This document shows positions 20,926 to 33,206 of a stretch of DNA of 64,000 nt, piece by piece; the first letter of the stretch is position 1; every line of letters starts with the position of its first letter. A model generated the notes under the pieces. The model was not told where the DNA came from. It saw only the letters and a program-made list of their open reading frames with translations, and searched no databases. The translations under genes and the position numbers were made by a program. This stretch comes from Metopolophium dirhodum (lineage: Eukaryota > Arthropoda > Insecta > Hemiptera > Aphididae): positions 94,020,083 to 94,084,082 of the forward strand of contig NC_083560.1 of the NCBI RefSeq assembly GCF_019925205.1, read 5' to 3'.

Positions 20926-22213
20926 GTATTAACATTATTATCATTATAATATCACGGTAATTAAAACGTATATTGTTGGCGGCAATTCAAAATGGACCAA
21001 TCATAATGCCGAATTCCGAATCATTGCCGAATCAATGTGTGTTTTGTTAATATGCGACCCGGGGTCGTGGTTTCGATGCCGGCCGCCGGGATCGAAGTTA
21101 AATTGCGGCGGCCGTGTAAATTCGAAATTTTTTTTTTTTGTTATTTACCTTTTGTTATCACTTCCGCCTTATCAAAATATATTCGTATTTAACGAACATT
21201 TTACGTTTTTTTTTTCAAAATTCGAGACGTCGGACCTCCCCGTTGATGACTTATTCGCGTTCCCCGCTAAATTTATTGACCGCCTGCGGCCAATCTTCGT
21301 ACTTCGAAGAGTTCGATTTTATATTTTACAGACTTTTGCCTAATCGGTCTCGGTGACGCCGTGAGCTACTCTTATCGGTATTTATATATTTGATACACGA
21401 TATAGCCACAAAAGGTACTGTAGGCACATGCATATTTAAAAAATAAATGTATAAATGTTAAGAGTTGATACGGTGGTTGGTTTAGTTAAATTATATAATA
21501 ATATCCTAGCTCGAGTCGACGATGGATATGACGGAACTGTTTGAATACTTCAACGCAGGGTGTATTACAATATATTATTATTAATCGATTGGTCGATATG
21601 ACTAAACTACGGGTAGGTATATTTTGTATGCTACACTAAATTTTTGTTTACCAATTTGACTCACCTAAAAACTGTAAAATATTAAGTACCTACTCCGTAG
21701 TATAGGTATTATACAATACCTACCTACATAAGTAATATCAAATAGTAAAGCAATATCATTATACAATTTAAATTTAAATTTAATTTGGCAATAGTTAATC
21801 GAAACCTGTTCATATTAATTTATTAATGTAAATGTCATATAATAATATTTTATAATTTATCAAACAATTTCACCTATAATTTGATTGTTTGGCATTTTTC
21901 TTCTTTCTAAAAATATTGTTTAACCAATGACGACGAGTAGGAGTAAGTGTAGGTCCAATTCGTTTTGATGTAATAGCTATTGATTTATTTCTGGACCTCT
22001 AAAATTGCCGGTATAAATTGTCACATTTTATGCACCTTTTTTTTGTGTCTACTAATATAGAACCTTTTGCAGACAATTTTTTAAACCATACAGATAATAA
22101 ATTATAAATTTAATTTAAATAAATAGAATGAAACAATATTTTTAAATTCTTACTTAACGTCTTATATTTAAATAGGGTTAAGTTGTACAACAATTAAAAT
22201 ATCACTTAATATT
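20926..22213. other. No gene recognised; GC-richer island at 21040-21360
   Basis: The part at 21040-21360 is much richer in G+C than its surroundings (CGACCCGGGGTCG, GCCGGCCGCCGGG, GCCTGCGGCC) and gives a 102-codon open stretch without recognisable motifs. It could be a promoter-like region or the leader of a degraded LTR. The remainder, 21400-22213, is AT-rich with TACCTACCTA motifs. Confidence 0.4.
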
Positions 22214-24842
22214 TTATTTAAACAATAAATTCTGCATTAAGAGATCTGAGGACCTTGCGAATATATCAATTGCTTCATTAAGATCAATTTCAACATCTTT
22301 TTCAAAGCTTAATATAAGTAGACTTTCCAATCGATTTTGCCCAATACTTGATCGAAGCCTAGATTTAACTATTTTTACCTGAAATCATTATTGTGACAAT
22401 ATTATTTTTAGAATAATTAAATCTAAAAGAACAATAGTTAATTAATAAAAATATAAAATAATATAGTTAAGAGGTCGCTGTCTGAAGTCAAGTGCTGCCT
22501 CCGTTTAAAAACGTACAACATAGCAAATTTGCGTTCAGTAGAACATACTTTGCAGTGCCGTAGACAGGACTTTTATATGGAGGGGTTTATTATAATAATA
22601 ACATGTTATAGTAAATAAAGGGGGCACCAGTCGGTTTTGTCAAAAGTCTGAATGTAAAATATAATTACATTCCCAACTTTGTCATAACATGAATTTGACT
22701 TGTTTCATACTTAGTAATTTTTTTAATTAACAAATATGAAAATATTACTAGTCTATAAATTGTTCTATATATTTTATTTATTTATTGTTCTAATATTATG
22801 AATTAGGTAATAATTAAAAGTTACTTTAGAGAAGCTCCTTTCAGCAGATGCAGATGATGCAGGTATGATGCACAACGCCTTTTATGCCAAGTACCGATTT
22901 GGAAATGCCGCAATTAAGTTGTGGCTTAATAAAAGATCCAAAATGTCTAAACTAGTCATATTTGTTATACTTGCTTCTTCAATTTCAGAATCATCGCTTA
23001 TTTCTGAACTAGTATCAGGTTGATCAATCGTTCCTTCATTTTTTTTGTTTACGGATTTACTTAGTTGAGTCGGATTAGTGTCGTTATAAAGATCATTTAG
23101 GCTGTTACTGAATGTTAAGTATTCATTTTGTAAATTATTTATATGAATGTTTATCCAACTTGATAACTGTTCGAAGGCATTACTAGGCAATTGCATTTTA
23201 GTTTTTATGGATAACATACGTTCCGGAGTAAGTAGGCTTAAATCTTTAAGAATTTCTTGCGAATCATTAAACCTAATGTCAATTGATGTAATAATGGCAT
23301 CTAAAACTTTAAAACAAACATCACAGCGAAATAAATCAGCAGGCGAACATAGCACTTCATCTCTGGATAGTTCACCAGGCTTCATTTTTTTCTTTCTTGC
23401 TCTTACCACTTTGAAGTCACATTGAGAAAGATTGTTTGTAGTAGCAAATTCCTTGGCAGTATTTATTATTTCAGTACATCCCTCATCAGTACGCAAAATT
23501 TGCAATCTTTTCTTAGCAACATTCACCAATTTGATAGCTTGCATGAAATCAATAGATTTTGATTGCAAATAATTTGAAACTTCAGTGGTAACCGAAAATA
23601 TTTTTCTCATCAAAATCAAAACCAAGACAAATTGGAACGATGTTATAACCGAGATTAAGTTTTTAGCCATTGAAGTTGTATCACGATCTGAACCATTTGC
23701 TTTTGAAATATTTTCCAATGCTTTTAGTAGAGCAAAGTACTTTTCTTGGATGATAACTAAAGCCCGGTCATGTGATGTCCATCTAGTATTAGAAAAACGT
23801 TTGATGCGACGTTTTTGTTCTCTTGGATTTAGTATTTCTTGACATTCTACAAATTCAGCCGTCCGCTTTCTAGCTCGCATAAATTCAATTAAAGCCCCAT
23901 CATCGCCAAAAAAAGTGTTAGTATTAATGCAACAATCGCATGTATCAACTATCACCAAATTTAATTTGTGAGCGAAACACCAAGTAAACATTGCTTTTGG
24001 ATTCTCTGCTTGTATACGCGTTTTCAATCCACTGTATTTGCCTTGCATAGAGGCCGCGCCATCATATGTTTGAGCAATCATCTGTGTTTTCCAGTTAATA
24101 TTGTGTTTTTCTGTTATGCTACGAAAGACTTGAAACATACCTAGACCAGTAGAATCAGATGCAGTTTCCAGTGCTATCAAACGCTCTTGAGGTTTTCCTT
24201 CATCAATGTATCTTAAAATTATGGTAAATTGTTCTTGATAAGAAACGTCGGTAGTAGTGTCAATTATAACTGCAAATTGTCCTGATTTATTAACTTGTTT
24301 TAAAATATTTTTTCGAACCATATCTGCCAATATACAGAGAAGCTTATTTTGAGTCACATTAGATAAAAATGATAGACGATTTATCTTATTTTCTTTTACT
24401 TTTTCTAAATGTAACTTTAATATTGGATTATAGGTTGCTAGTAATGAACATAATTCTAGAAAATTATCTCTATGGGTTGATGTATATTTTTCATTGTGTC
24501 CCCTGAGAGCGATATTTTGTCTTGCAGTAAAAATAAGAGCATCTATAATTACCGATACAATTTGCCTATTCTCTGCAACTTTTCGATTGGTCCGTTCATA
24601 AATTCCTATATCAATCCTTACATTTTTTTCATACATTCCTCGAGCCATTTCACTTGTTAGGTGTTCTGGAAAGCTTTCATGGTTTTCTATTGTTCGCTTA
24701 ATATTTTTATAATCATTAGACCCTTTTTCTGCTAAAAGCATTTTCTTTGCCTTAGGAAGACCAAATAGTTTACAAGTGATACAATAAAAACGGTCTTGGG
24801 ATGGGGAGTATGATAACCATAACCATTTTACTATATTTACTT
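22214..24842 (-). pseudogene. ZMYM1-like hAT transposase A, one stop codon
   Basis: Nearly complete hAT transposase in two exons (24842-22825 and 22378-22214; donor AAA|GTAACT, acceptor TTTCAG). It has the tail of a TTF-type zinc finger (WLSYSPSQDRFYCITCKLF), DUF4371-like RGH and IIDTTTD (first catalytic Asp), TYDGAASM (second), WCFAHKLNLV, FSNTRWTSH (RW motif), a long helical insertion, and hATC (SASAERSFSK, then LRSSIGQNRL) across the intron. A TAA at 22882-22884 interrupts the frame 19 codons before the splice donor, so the dimerisation domain cannot be made. Everything else is open, so this is a young pseudogene. The intron contains a hAT-like end CAGTGCCGTAG at 22553. Confidence 0.85.
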
Positions 24843-24895
24843 ACGTATATTTTTAATATACTAAAAGTTTAAACAATTAAAATAAAAATGTTTTA

Positions 24896-26725
24896 CAATG
24901 CAAACGTGTTTTGGCGAACTTTAGCTTTATTTATAAAAGTATTAGCGACTTTTTCAATATCCACTTCTTCGTTTCGATGGACATGAAGAATAGCGATATC
25001 ATTGAGACGATTCTGTGTCATAGTTGATCTCAAAAATGTCTTCAACCTTCTTAATGCTGAGAAAGACCTTTCAGCAGTGCAAGAAGAAACTGGAATAATT
25101 AACATTATTTGTAGTAGTTTGGAAAATTCCGATAACATATCACACAAATTATCAAATTTTATAAAATTTAAGGCGTCTTGTAAACTTTTTATAGATACAT
25201 CCCTAGATTTTGCAATATCTAAGAACATATCTCGATGTAATATCAATTTATCTCGGTTAAAATCACTTCCATAAAATTCAATAACATCATTGATATGTCT
25301 GCCTTCGCCGATTACAAATTTTTCTAGTGAACATAAATGATCGATTACATTTTGTTGAAATCTACCATTCAATGCTGATACAGTTACATCTATTATTTCA
25401 TAGTATATACATTTAAATTTATCTTTAACTGATAAAGCCGATGGAGGTGAATATTGTTCACTGTTTTGAATAAATTTTTTTGGTTTTTTGTTAGGTCTTT
25501 GATCATTTGGCTCCTTAATATTCAGTTCCCCTGCCTTAGTTGAAATTTCCAGCCATAAGTCATCAAAACCACTTTCTCTTTGCTGTTCAATTGATGAAAT
25601 TATATGTTTAATTTTAATTTTTACTTCTTGGAAGTTTAATGATATTTTTTGGAGTTCTGCATTGAGAAGCTCAACTCTTTCAAAAATATTAATCATTATT
25701 TTGGTATAAAATAAAAATTCATATTTGAACAATTGTTTGAGAAAACCACTTGCTTTGGCACCATTTTCTGACCTCTCTTTTGGTATATTATCTAAAAACT
25801 TTATTAAAACTGCATAGTTATAATATAATGTTTTTAAATACTTTACTCGCATACACCATCTGGTTGGACAGAATGGACGAAGTGATTGAGAATTTAATTC
25901 TTGTTCGCTTTGTAGGGCATTGAAAATTACCTGTCTTTTGGGAGAACAGCGTACAAACACTATAATAGATCTTATCATTGCTAAAAAATCTCGAGATTTA
26001 TCTACACTCATCATACCATCTTGGACCACAAGGTTTAAAGTATGTGCTACGCAGTGAACATATATAGCACGTTTTTCAATATCTAAAATTCTTTTTTGGA
26101 GACCAGTTATATGACCGCTTACGTTTGCAGCACCATCATAACACTGACCACGACAGTCTGTTAATGATAGATTGAATTTTGTTAAAATATTAGATATTAA
26201 GGTAAATAAAGTTAAAGCATCGGTTGATTCAGTTTTAAAAAAAACCCAAAAACAGTTTGGATACATTTAAATTGTGATCTACTATTCGAAAACATACCGA
26301 TACTTGCTCTTGACAAGTATTGTCCATTGTTTCATCCATAATTATTGAAAAATACTTTGAAATTTTTATTTGATGGATTAAATTTGATTGTACATACTGT
26401 GACAGTAAACTTACTATTTCATTCTATATTCCATGTGATGTCCATTTATATGTTGTGCGTGAAAGCCAAGAATCCAACTCCAATGAATCACTTGATCTTA
26501 ATTTTAATAATTGATTAATATTTGAGTTATTATCTGTATGACCTCGAATGGCAAGTCCTTGCCTAGTGAGATATAATATTGAACTTATTATCTTTAATAG
26601 AGCCGCCCTAGATTCTTTCATGTCTTTAGATTTAGCCGTATTCAAAGTATTGTAAATATTTTCTGATCGTTTTTGAGCTAAATTGGCATATACTGCTGCA
26701 CTATGAAATGATGAAATGGACTACC
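24896..26725 (-). pseudogene. ZMYM1-like hAT transposase B, one stop and one frameshift
   Basis: A second, distinct ZMYM1-like transposase on the same strand. Reading from 26725: a helical N-terminal part ending GLAIRGH, IIMDETMD (first Asp), CYDGAANVSG (second), HCVAHTLNLV, FCPTRWCMR (RW motif), insertion domain, and an undamaged hATC (SCTAERSFSALRRLK, then RSTMTQNRLND) near 25090. Lesions are a TAG at 26424-26426 and a one-base expansion of a T run near 26240. The TTF zinc-finger exon upstream was not found. It differs strongly from transposase A, so the two are separate families that landed next to each other. Confidence 0.85.
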
Positions 26726-27125
26726 TATAATCACACACACGCATTATAATTTATTAAATAAATATAATGAAATATTTCATCAAAACATATAAATTGCTAA
26801 CTACAACATAAACATGCAACATAGATTTGAATGAATTAATAATAAAAAATATTTTTGGTTATACTTTAATATTTGAATGATGAATAAGTACCATAAGATG
26901 TATTGACTATTGAATACTTGAGCTGAAACCTTAACTCCTGTAGATAAATGAAATAGAACATGTAGGACATAAACACATAGTGAATGATTAAGATTAAACA
27001 ATTTGTTTCTTTTATCTAGATCAATTTAAACATTCTAAATACTATTTTTACAAACTATTATTTAATAAGTTTAAATAAAATTAATGATATTCACACAAAA
27101 CAACACAACACAAGCACATATAAAT
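26726..27125. other. No gene recognised between hAT B and the viral relic
   Basis: AT-rich sequence with a CACAC tract near 26735. It probably contains the 5' end and terminus of the hAT B element, because the viral ATPase frame stops abruptly at 27126, but no inverted terminus could be identified. Confidence 0.4.
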
Positions 27126-27260
27126 ACCTGAAGGACCTACAATAAGTGATCTTATCGTATTAGGTAGAAGCGTTCCATGTCTTTGTTTTTATACGAAGTA
27201 GGTGGGTCCACTTTTTTAACTGTAAGTTGTATATCTTGTTTAATGAATTTCATTTTTAAA
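27126..27260 (-). pseudogene. Endogenous viral relic: P-loop ATPase N-terminal fragment
   Basis: Old viral copy in the genome. On minus, an ATG at about 27253 opens a short frame (MKFIKQDIQLTVKK); after a one-base shift near 27195 it continues as RHGTLLPNTIRSLIVGPSG, the start of a Walker A loop, and is cut off at 27126. The LPNxIRxxIxGPSG pattern is found near the N terminus of ATPases of Polinton/adintovirus-type DNA viruses and related insect elements. It is divergent from the phospholipase-like gene at 27300, with only about 45 bp between them. Truncated and frameshifted, hence not functional. The virus group is inferred from very little sequence. Confidence 0.45.
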
Positions 27261-27299
27261 TAAATATCCCTGTAACACTGAGAACGTAATCAGTACACG

Positions 27300-27730
27300 A
27301 TGTCGCTCGCTCGAAGAAAGACCAAGAATAAAGGTGCTGGTCTTATAAACACGCTTATAAATAAATTACTATTAGAGCTTCACGTGCATGGTGAGAGTAA
27401 ATACACGTATATTAACGTGGTAATAGTAAAAATTAAAATAATATTTCTTTATAGGTTATCAATATTGTGGACCTGGTACAAATTTGAAAAAAACGATTAG
27501 TTTGCGGAGATAAAGGGGTAAATCATTTAGACACTGCGTGTAGAGAACACGGGGCTGGATGTGGGTTTAGAGCTGCCATCAAAGCAGCTAAAAACGTAAT
27601 AAAGAAAAATATCGGTGAAAAAAACCTGATGAAATTAAGTAAAAAATATATAACCGTCGCACGAAAAACATTCAAAAATGGACTTAAGTCCCAAGGGATA
27701 TATCAATACCAAAAAAGGGTGGGGTGTTAC
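27300..27730 (+). pseudogene. Endogenous viral relic: phospholipase A2-like capsid-type protein, 5' part
   Basis: Old viral copy. From the ATG at 27300 there is a basic leader (MSLARRKTKNKG), a NTLINKL helix, then a parvovirus VP1-type phospholipase A2-like segment showing the calcium-loop signature CGPGTNL (about 27466) and the HLDTACREH segment (about 27515) that carries the Asp/His region. This type occurs in densoviruses and adintovirus/Polinton-like elements. A 64-bp GT-AG segment (27391-27454) interrupts the leader and looks like an intron. Breaks: a one-base frameshift near 27490, another near 27695, and a hAT inserted after 27730. The 3' part resumes at 33215. Not functional as it stands. 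Confidence 0.6.
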
Positions 27731-27971
27731 CAGGGCCGGATTAAGGTTTTTGCAGCCCATAGGCTGAAATAAATTTACCGCCTAATATTCATAGGTATTG
27801 ATATTTTACTTCTGTAAGTGATACGTAAAAACTCTCCACACCCCATATAAAAAATGATCATTAATAAAATAAAAACATAAAATCAATACTATTATTATTT
27901 ATTAATGAATGAAAACTCTTTAAGCATATTACAAAAAAAAAATACGAACAAATAATTATTTTTCATATTCT

Positions 27972-28803
27972 TCAGATTATAGTCTTACGTCTTGATTTTT
28001 TTTTCGCAAAGTCTTCTATGATTTCGTCATATGATAACTGATTAGTTAATTCATGTTCAATACTTAGTATAGCAAGTGCATTTAATCGATCCTGTGACAT
28101 CGTTGATCGGAGATAATTTTTTATTCTTTTCAAGCAAGAAAAAGAACGTTCAGCTGAACAGTTAGTCACCGCAGTAGATGTATATATTCTGAGTGCTATT
28201 TCGATGTTGGGATATATTGAAATTAAGTTTTTTTCATGTAAAATTTGAAGAAGTTTGGGAACATTGTTTTGCTTATCGTCAGCCAGTTGTATTATGTGTG
28301 ATTTTAAATGTAAACATTCATTGATTAATTCATTTAAATCCATATCATCATAGTATATTTCATTAAGTTGTGTAGCTCCTTTAACAATATCATCATGTGA
28401 TAGACGTTCGAGCATGACAATAAAAGCAAATGGAAAAAAAAAATTTTGATACGCAGCTCTTCTCTTGTTAAGTTCATTCAATAAATAAAGTCTGCTGTTC
28501 GTATCCATTGAGAAGGATCTTTACTAAAAATACTTGTTTTAGTTTTATTTTGTAACTCTATCTCTGTACTGTCATTAAAATAAGTATTATTTTTTTCATT
28601 TACATTCTGTACTGTTTTAATATCCCCGGAATCTATGACACTAGAAGATATTTTTGGACTTACACTTACTGACGTAATTACTTCCTTACTAAATAATGTA
28701 TTCATTTTCGGGACATTTTCTAAAGCCAATCTTTGTTTTTCCAATATTTTTCCTTGGCCAATTTCCTATATTTGTCTCCACTTAACTTAGAACGTTTCAT
28801 TTT
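27972..28803 (-). pseudogene. Internally deleted ZMYM1-like hAT transposase
   Basis: On minus, an ATG at about 28801 starts a lysine-rich N terminus (MKRSKLSGDKYRKLAKEK), then after a shift near 28740 a Ser/Thr-rich linker (PKMNTLFSKEVITS) ending DPSQWI. At about 28500 this is joined directly, in a different frame, to the C-terminal part: a short piece of the helical insertion (LNELNKRRAAYQN) and a complete hATC domain (NCSAERSFSCLKRIKN, then RSTMSQDRLNAL). The catalytic core (both Asp motifs and RW) is deleted. This is the expected structure of a non-autonomous derivative. Confidence 0.8.
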
Positions 28804-29169
28804 TATAGTCAGGTTGATCTATAATAGTATATCATTTGATATTAAATTAGTATGTTTAATAAATAATAATAGAATAATAATGATAGTATTTAATATTAAA
28901 TTCGCAATTTCGTATTGATATTTAAGAATTGATAAAATGCATAACTCGTACTATTTTATGGTAAAACGCTTATTAATGATAAAACCTACATAAACTTTAA
29001 CGTATATTAACTATTAAGACATTTGGTTTTAAATTTGTTACACTAATTTATTGTTAAAATAAAATAATTAATTGATACAATAAAGTACATACCTTAAGGC
29101 TTAAGAAATCGCTGCTTTATAACAAATGCAAATGAACGACCAGTCAATTTCGTTACGGCGTGGTGTATA

Positions 29170-32100
29170 CAGGGTTGCCAGATATACCAATAATAATGTA
29201 GCCAAATCATTTTTTTATAGTAGCCAAATATCGCCAACCATAAATTGTAATTATTACCAAAATTGTTATCCCTACTCTTATCATCACCATTTTACCCATT
29301 CTTTTAAAAATTGGACAGTTGGACTCGTAATTTAAAATAAAAGTATTGACATACCTATTCGTTTTTCGGTGTTATATTCATTGTAATCATTATTAACCAA
29401 TGTGTTGGTAATGAGTAATAACTAGTACGATAGTAAGGAACTGTAAATACTAAATAGTTAATAATTAAATAGTTTCATGATTTAAACAATTTACTTAAGT
29501 AAAATAAACAATACCTTTACAAAATATTTTGTACTACTTAGTACAATATTAATACAAAATAACATTATATTCTTTTTAAAAAATAAAAATAAAAATAAAA
29601 ATAAGTAATATAATATTATAATACATGTAGTTAATATTGGTTGTCAAATAATGTGATTTCATGAAACACATCTATAGTATTATCTTCATCGGGATAATTA
29701 TCTTCACAACTTGGAACACATTCATTTTTATGTTTTGAATACATAATAATGGAATTAAATTTTTCATACATAGACTTTGTGGGTGAAAATTCAATACAAC
29801 ATTTAGTCTTTGATGTAAAAGTACTTCTAATTCTCAATAGACTATCCAACATAGAAAAGTTCATTCTATTTCTAGATCGGGTTTTAATAGCATTCATTAT
29901 TGAAAATACCCTTTCAACAACGGCATTGCTTGAAGGTAGACATAATACTTTCAGTACAAACTCAGATAGATCTCTAAAAATGAATGATCCACCAGCATCT
30001 TTAAAAAAATATAGCTTAGACCAGAACGCATAACTATCATCTAACTCTTCTTCAGATAAATGAAAAGACCAATTAATATTTATGATGTTTTCCCATTGTA
30101 CTTCTAAAGATGAAAACATAGATGGTTCAAGAAATTGATGAATAAATGGTAAATTGGAAAATTTTGTATGTAATTGATTGAGGCATTGTTTTGGAGAAAA
30201 ATACTGAAGTTCTTGAAATAATTTTAAATTATCTGGAAGTCTTTTGTCTAATTCAAATAATAAAGCTTTTATAAATGACAGTGCTTTAACATCAACAACA
30301 TATTTAGTATCCGATACAATTTTAAGTGTATTTATTACTTGATAGTACTGTATACCAAAGTTACATTTATCTGCTGGAAGATAAGCAGTTTCATTAGATA
30401 TGTTTTGTCTAATACTGTTAAAATCCGAGGAAGTGGAAGATATTTTCATTATTTTTTTTGCTAAAAACATAAATAGTCCACATATATCATCATACGATTT
30501 TCTAATGTCAACAAAGTTTTTTTGAAATGTTAAATTCAACCTATTAAACTCTTCTAATATTGGCTTTATTATTATAAAATATAAATAATTAATGTCATCA
30601 TGAAACATTTCATTCAAAACTCGAGCAATATAACATTTTTCTTTATTAACAACATATGCAAAATGTGTTTTTAATTCCAACCAATGCTCTAAAATTGTAC
30701 TAACGACATAGGAACGAGCTAACCATCTGGTACCGGACAGTTGATGAAATTGATGGAACTTTTTATTTTTACCGTTAGAATTTGTATTTAATAGGTCAAA
30801 TGTGTTTTTATATTCTGCTCTTCTTAATGGACTAATATGAAACCAATTAAATACTTCTCTACAGATGAAATCTATGTGACTTGGAAATGCATCAGCTGCT
30901 TTTGAAATGGCATTATTCAGAGAATGACAAATGCATCGAACTATTTGTAAATTAGGATTTTGTTGTCTAAGTAGAGTAAAAAGAGAATGGTTTCTACCAC
31001 ATAAGTTACTTGCGCCATCAGCTCCAATCCCAACCAACTGTTTTAGATTTAAGCCTATACGATCAATATATTTACATATATGTTCATACAATAAATCGGC
31101 TGTACATTTTTCCACTTCAATTAAGCCTAAAAATTGAATTTTAATTTTTTGATCCTGAACACTAAAATATTTAATGCATAAACATAAATATTTGATAACA
31201 GACACATCGGTAAACTCATCCACAATCAACGAAAACGGATTTCCATTACAATCATTTACAACATTCTCTAGTAAAGAAGGGCCAATAACATTTTTTATTA
31301 TACTAGAACATTTTGTGCGATGCATTTTCAAATTTGTCAGAGGAGAACCCTTTCCTATTGATTTTAAAATGTCTGCCAAATGGTCCATATTCCTTATAGA
31401 AGAATGGGTCGCTACATAAAGTGCCAACTTTAGGTCAATTTCTTTTTGTTCATTTGTTATAATAATAATGTTACTCATTTTACTTTGGCTAGATTCTGGA
31501 ACTATCATTTTCATTTTTGCCATATGTAATTTGCCATTACCATGTTTTTTAAGATCAGTTTGATGGGCTCTCAGAAATGATTTACAAACTTTACAAAATG
31601 CTTCATTGACATTATCTGCATCTTTGTCTGCTTCACACAACCAACCTAAACCAATATTATCCAAAAATCATATATATAACGTTGGTTTAAGACATAATGG
31701 TATATATTAATGGTTAATATTATTTAAAAATAAAAAATGTACCTATTTATGACAAATACCTATGTACCTAAGTACCTATGCAGCTTTTTAAAATAATGAA
31801 CCTATTTTAATATATTAATATACCTTGAGCCCACGAACACTTTTCCCATTCTTTTCGATAATTTCGCAACATTGCATTTTTTGCCTTACCCATTGTATAC
31901 GTACACTTAGTTACCTACTCAATTACACCAATATTAATTGTCACTTGTCAGCAGTAAATAGTTCACGGATAATAATAATATTAAATACTACATGAACATG
32001 ATTTTCATATTATAATCAGTGATCAAATGTAACTATGTCAATGATGTACACTGTACTCGTCACTCGTGTGTTTATTGTAGTCCGTAATATTAAAATACCC

Positions 32101-32675
32101 TTTTTTGTAAAAATACTTATTAGTTATTATCACGGTTATTACTATCTTTAATCGTATTATTATTGGTCGAATCAGATAACACCGAACCACAAAGTACAAT
32201 AAAATCATAATTCATAGAACATAGAACATAGAAAGTCTATTTTTCTATGATACTAAATAATAAAATGCAAGGTGGATTAATTGCGAGATGGAACATAGTA
32301 CACATTACACACTATCAATTTTCGATGTTGAGCTCCAAGGCGGTGATAAAGTTCGGTAAGGCGCCAAAACGCTGTTTTTTGTTGATAACATCATTGATAA
32401 CTCACTAATCACCACAGTTTAAATCATAGAATATCGTACCTATGGTACCGCTTACCACCTTAATTATACAAATCTAATGACTTTAAATTTAAAAAAAAAA
32501 ATGTTTTCTTGTTTTTTTGTATGAGAAATCTGATATCAAAATGTAGCCAATTTATAGCCAATTTTAAAAAAAATTTAGCCATTGTCATCGCCAGTCGCTA
32601 AATCTTAAATTCATTAGCCAAAGTGATAATAAATGTAGCCACTTTGGCGAATTATCGCCACATCTGGCAACCCTG
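29170..32675. mobile_element. Full-length hAT element, perfect TIR and TSD
   Basis: Perfect 14-bp inverted ends CAGGGTTGCCAGAT (29170-29183; inverted 32662-32675) and a perfect 8-bp duplication GGTGTATA (29162-29169 and 32676-32683). It is 3.5 kb long, inserted in the 5' flank of the outer hAT's transposase relic. It carries a long open transposase frame (29631-31664) plus a short first exon. The subterminal regions share GTAGCCA/TTAGCCA words: (ATGTAGCCA, ATAGCCA, TAGCCAAA) near 29200 and 32540-32640. The perfect ends and duplication indicate recent movement. Confidence 0.95.
29631..31893 (-). CDS. hAT transposase with BED-like zinc finger, 677 open codons
   Basis: Exon 1 (31893-31824) encodes MGKAKNAMLRNYRKEWEKC and ends in a GT donor; exon 2 is open from about 31660 to 29631. 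Visible parts in order: CKVC..H..H zinc finger (AFCKVCKSFLRAH, then HGNGKLH), LIVDEFTDVS (first catalytic Asp), IGADGASNLCG (second), RCICHSLNNA (CxxH), GTRWLARS (RW motif), a long helical insertion, and hATC (SNAVVERVFSIMNAIK, then RSRNRM). Length and domain set are those of a complete hAT transposase of the type found in ZNF862/C17orf113-like genes. The position where phase and alignment predict the intron's AG acceptor reads GG (31661-31662), so the first exon may no longer be joined; otherwise no lesion is visible. Confidence 0.88.
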
Positions 32676-33206
32676 GGTGTATAACAAAATAATAAACCTA
32701 GTACGAGTATCTTATAATTTAGATATAATATTTGAGACGTCATCGCTTATCGCAGAAATTTCCCCACATTGTACATTACTACTATAATAATAATAATTAT
32801 TATGGGATACGGGTTTTAATGCTTCTTTCCTTCACGATTTACTATTAATATAATAACATAATATTACGTTAATACGTTCAATTCCGCGGCCTATTCGCCG
32901 TGCCATTATCGCAACGAATTTCCGCCCGGTCGACTATTGTAATATATATATATATATATATTGTTATTTGTCACATATTTCTGTTACACCCTGCATACCA
33001 TTTTAGAACCTAAAAATATATTTTCTTATACTTTATAATTAATAATATTATTTCATATATTATATTATTGCATGTTTTTATAATTTATATTTAAAATTAA
33101 TATCTCAACGTAGTTTTTGGGTCACACCAAAAAAAAAATTTGCCGCCCTTCAAAATTTGTCGCCCTAGGCTTTAGCCTACACAGCCTAAGTGGTAATACG
33201 GTCCTG

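Larger units (their letters stand above)
27731..33206. mobile_element. hAT element inserted in the viral relic, itself interrupted by another hAT
   Basis: Left end CAGGGCCGGATTA (27731) and inverted right end CAGGACCGTATTA (ending 33206) are flanked by GGTGTTAC (27723-27730) and GGTCTTAC (33207-33214), matching at 7 of 8, a hAT-type duplication. Without the nested hAT (29170-32675) the element is about 2 kb and holds an internally deleted transposase (27972-28803). It therefore moved as a non-autonomous copy. The insertion cuts the viral phospholipase-like gene into two. Confidence 0.85.

Noticed and set aside
21035..21343. 102-codon open frame in a GC-rich island
   Set aside because: No known motif; biased composition alone can explain its openness. 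Kept only as part of a non-coding entry.
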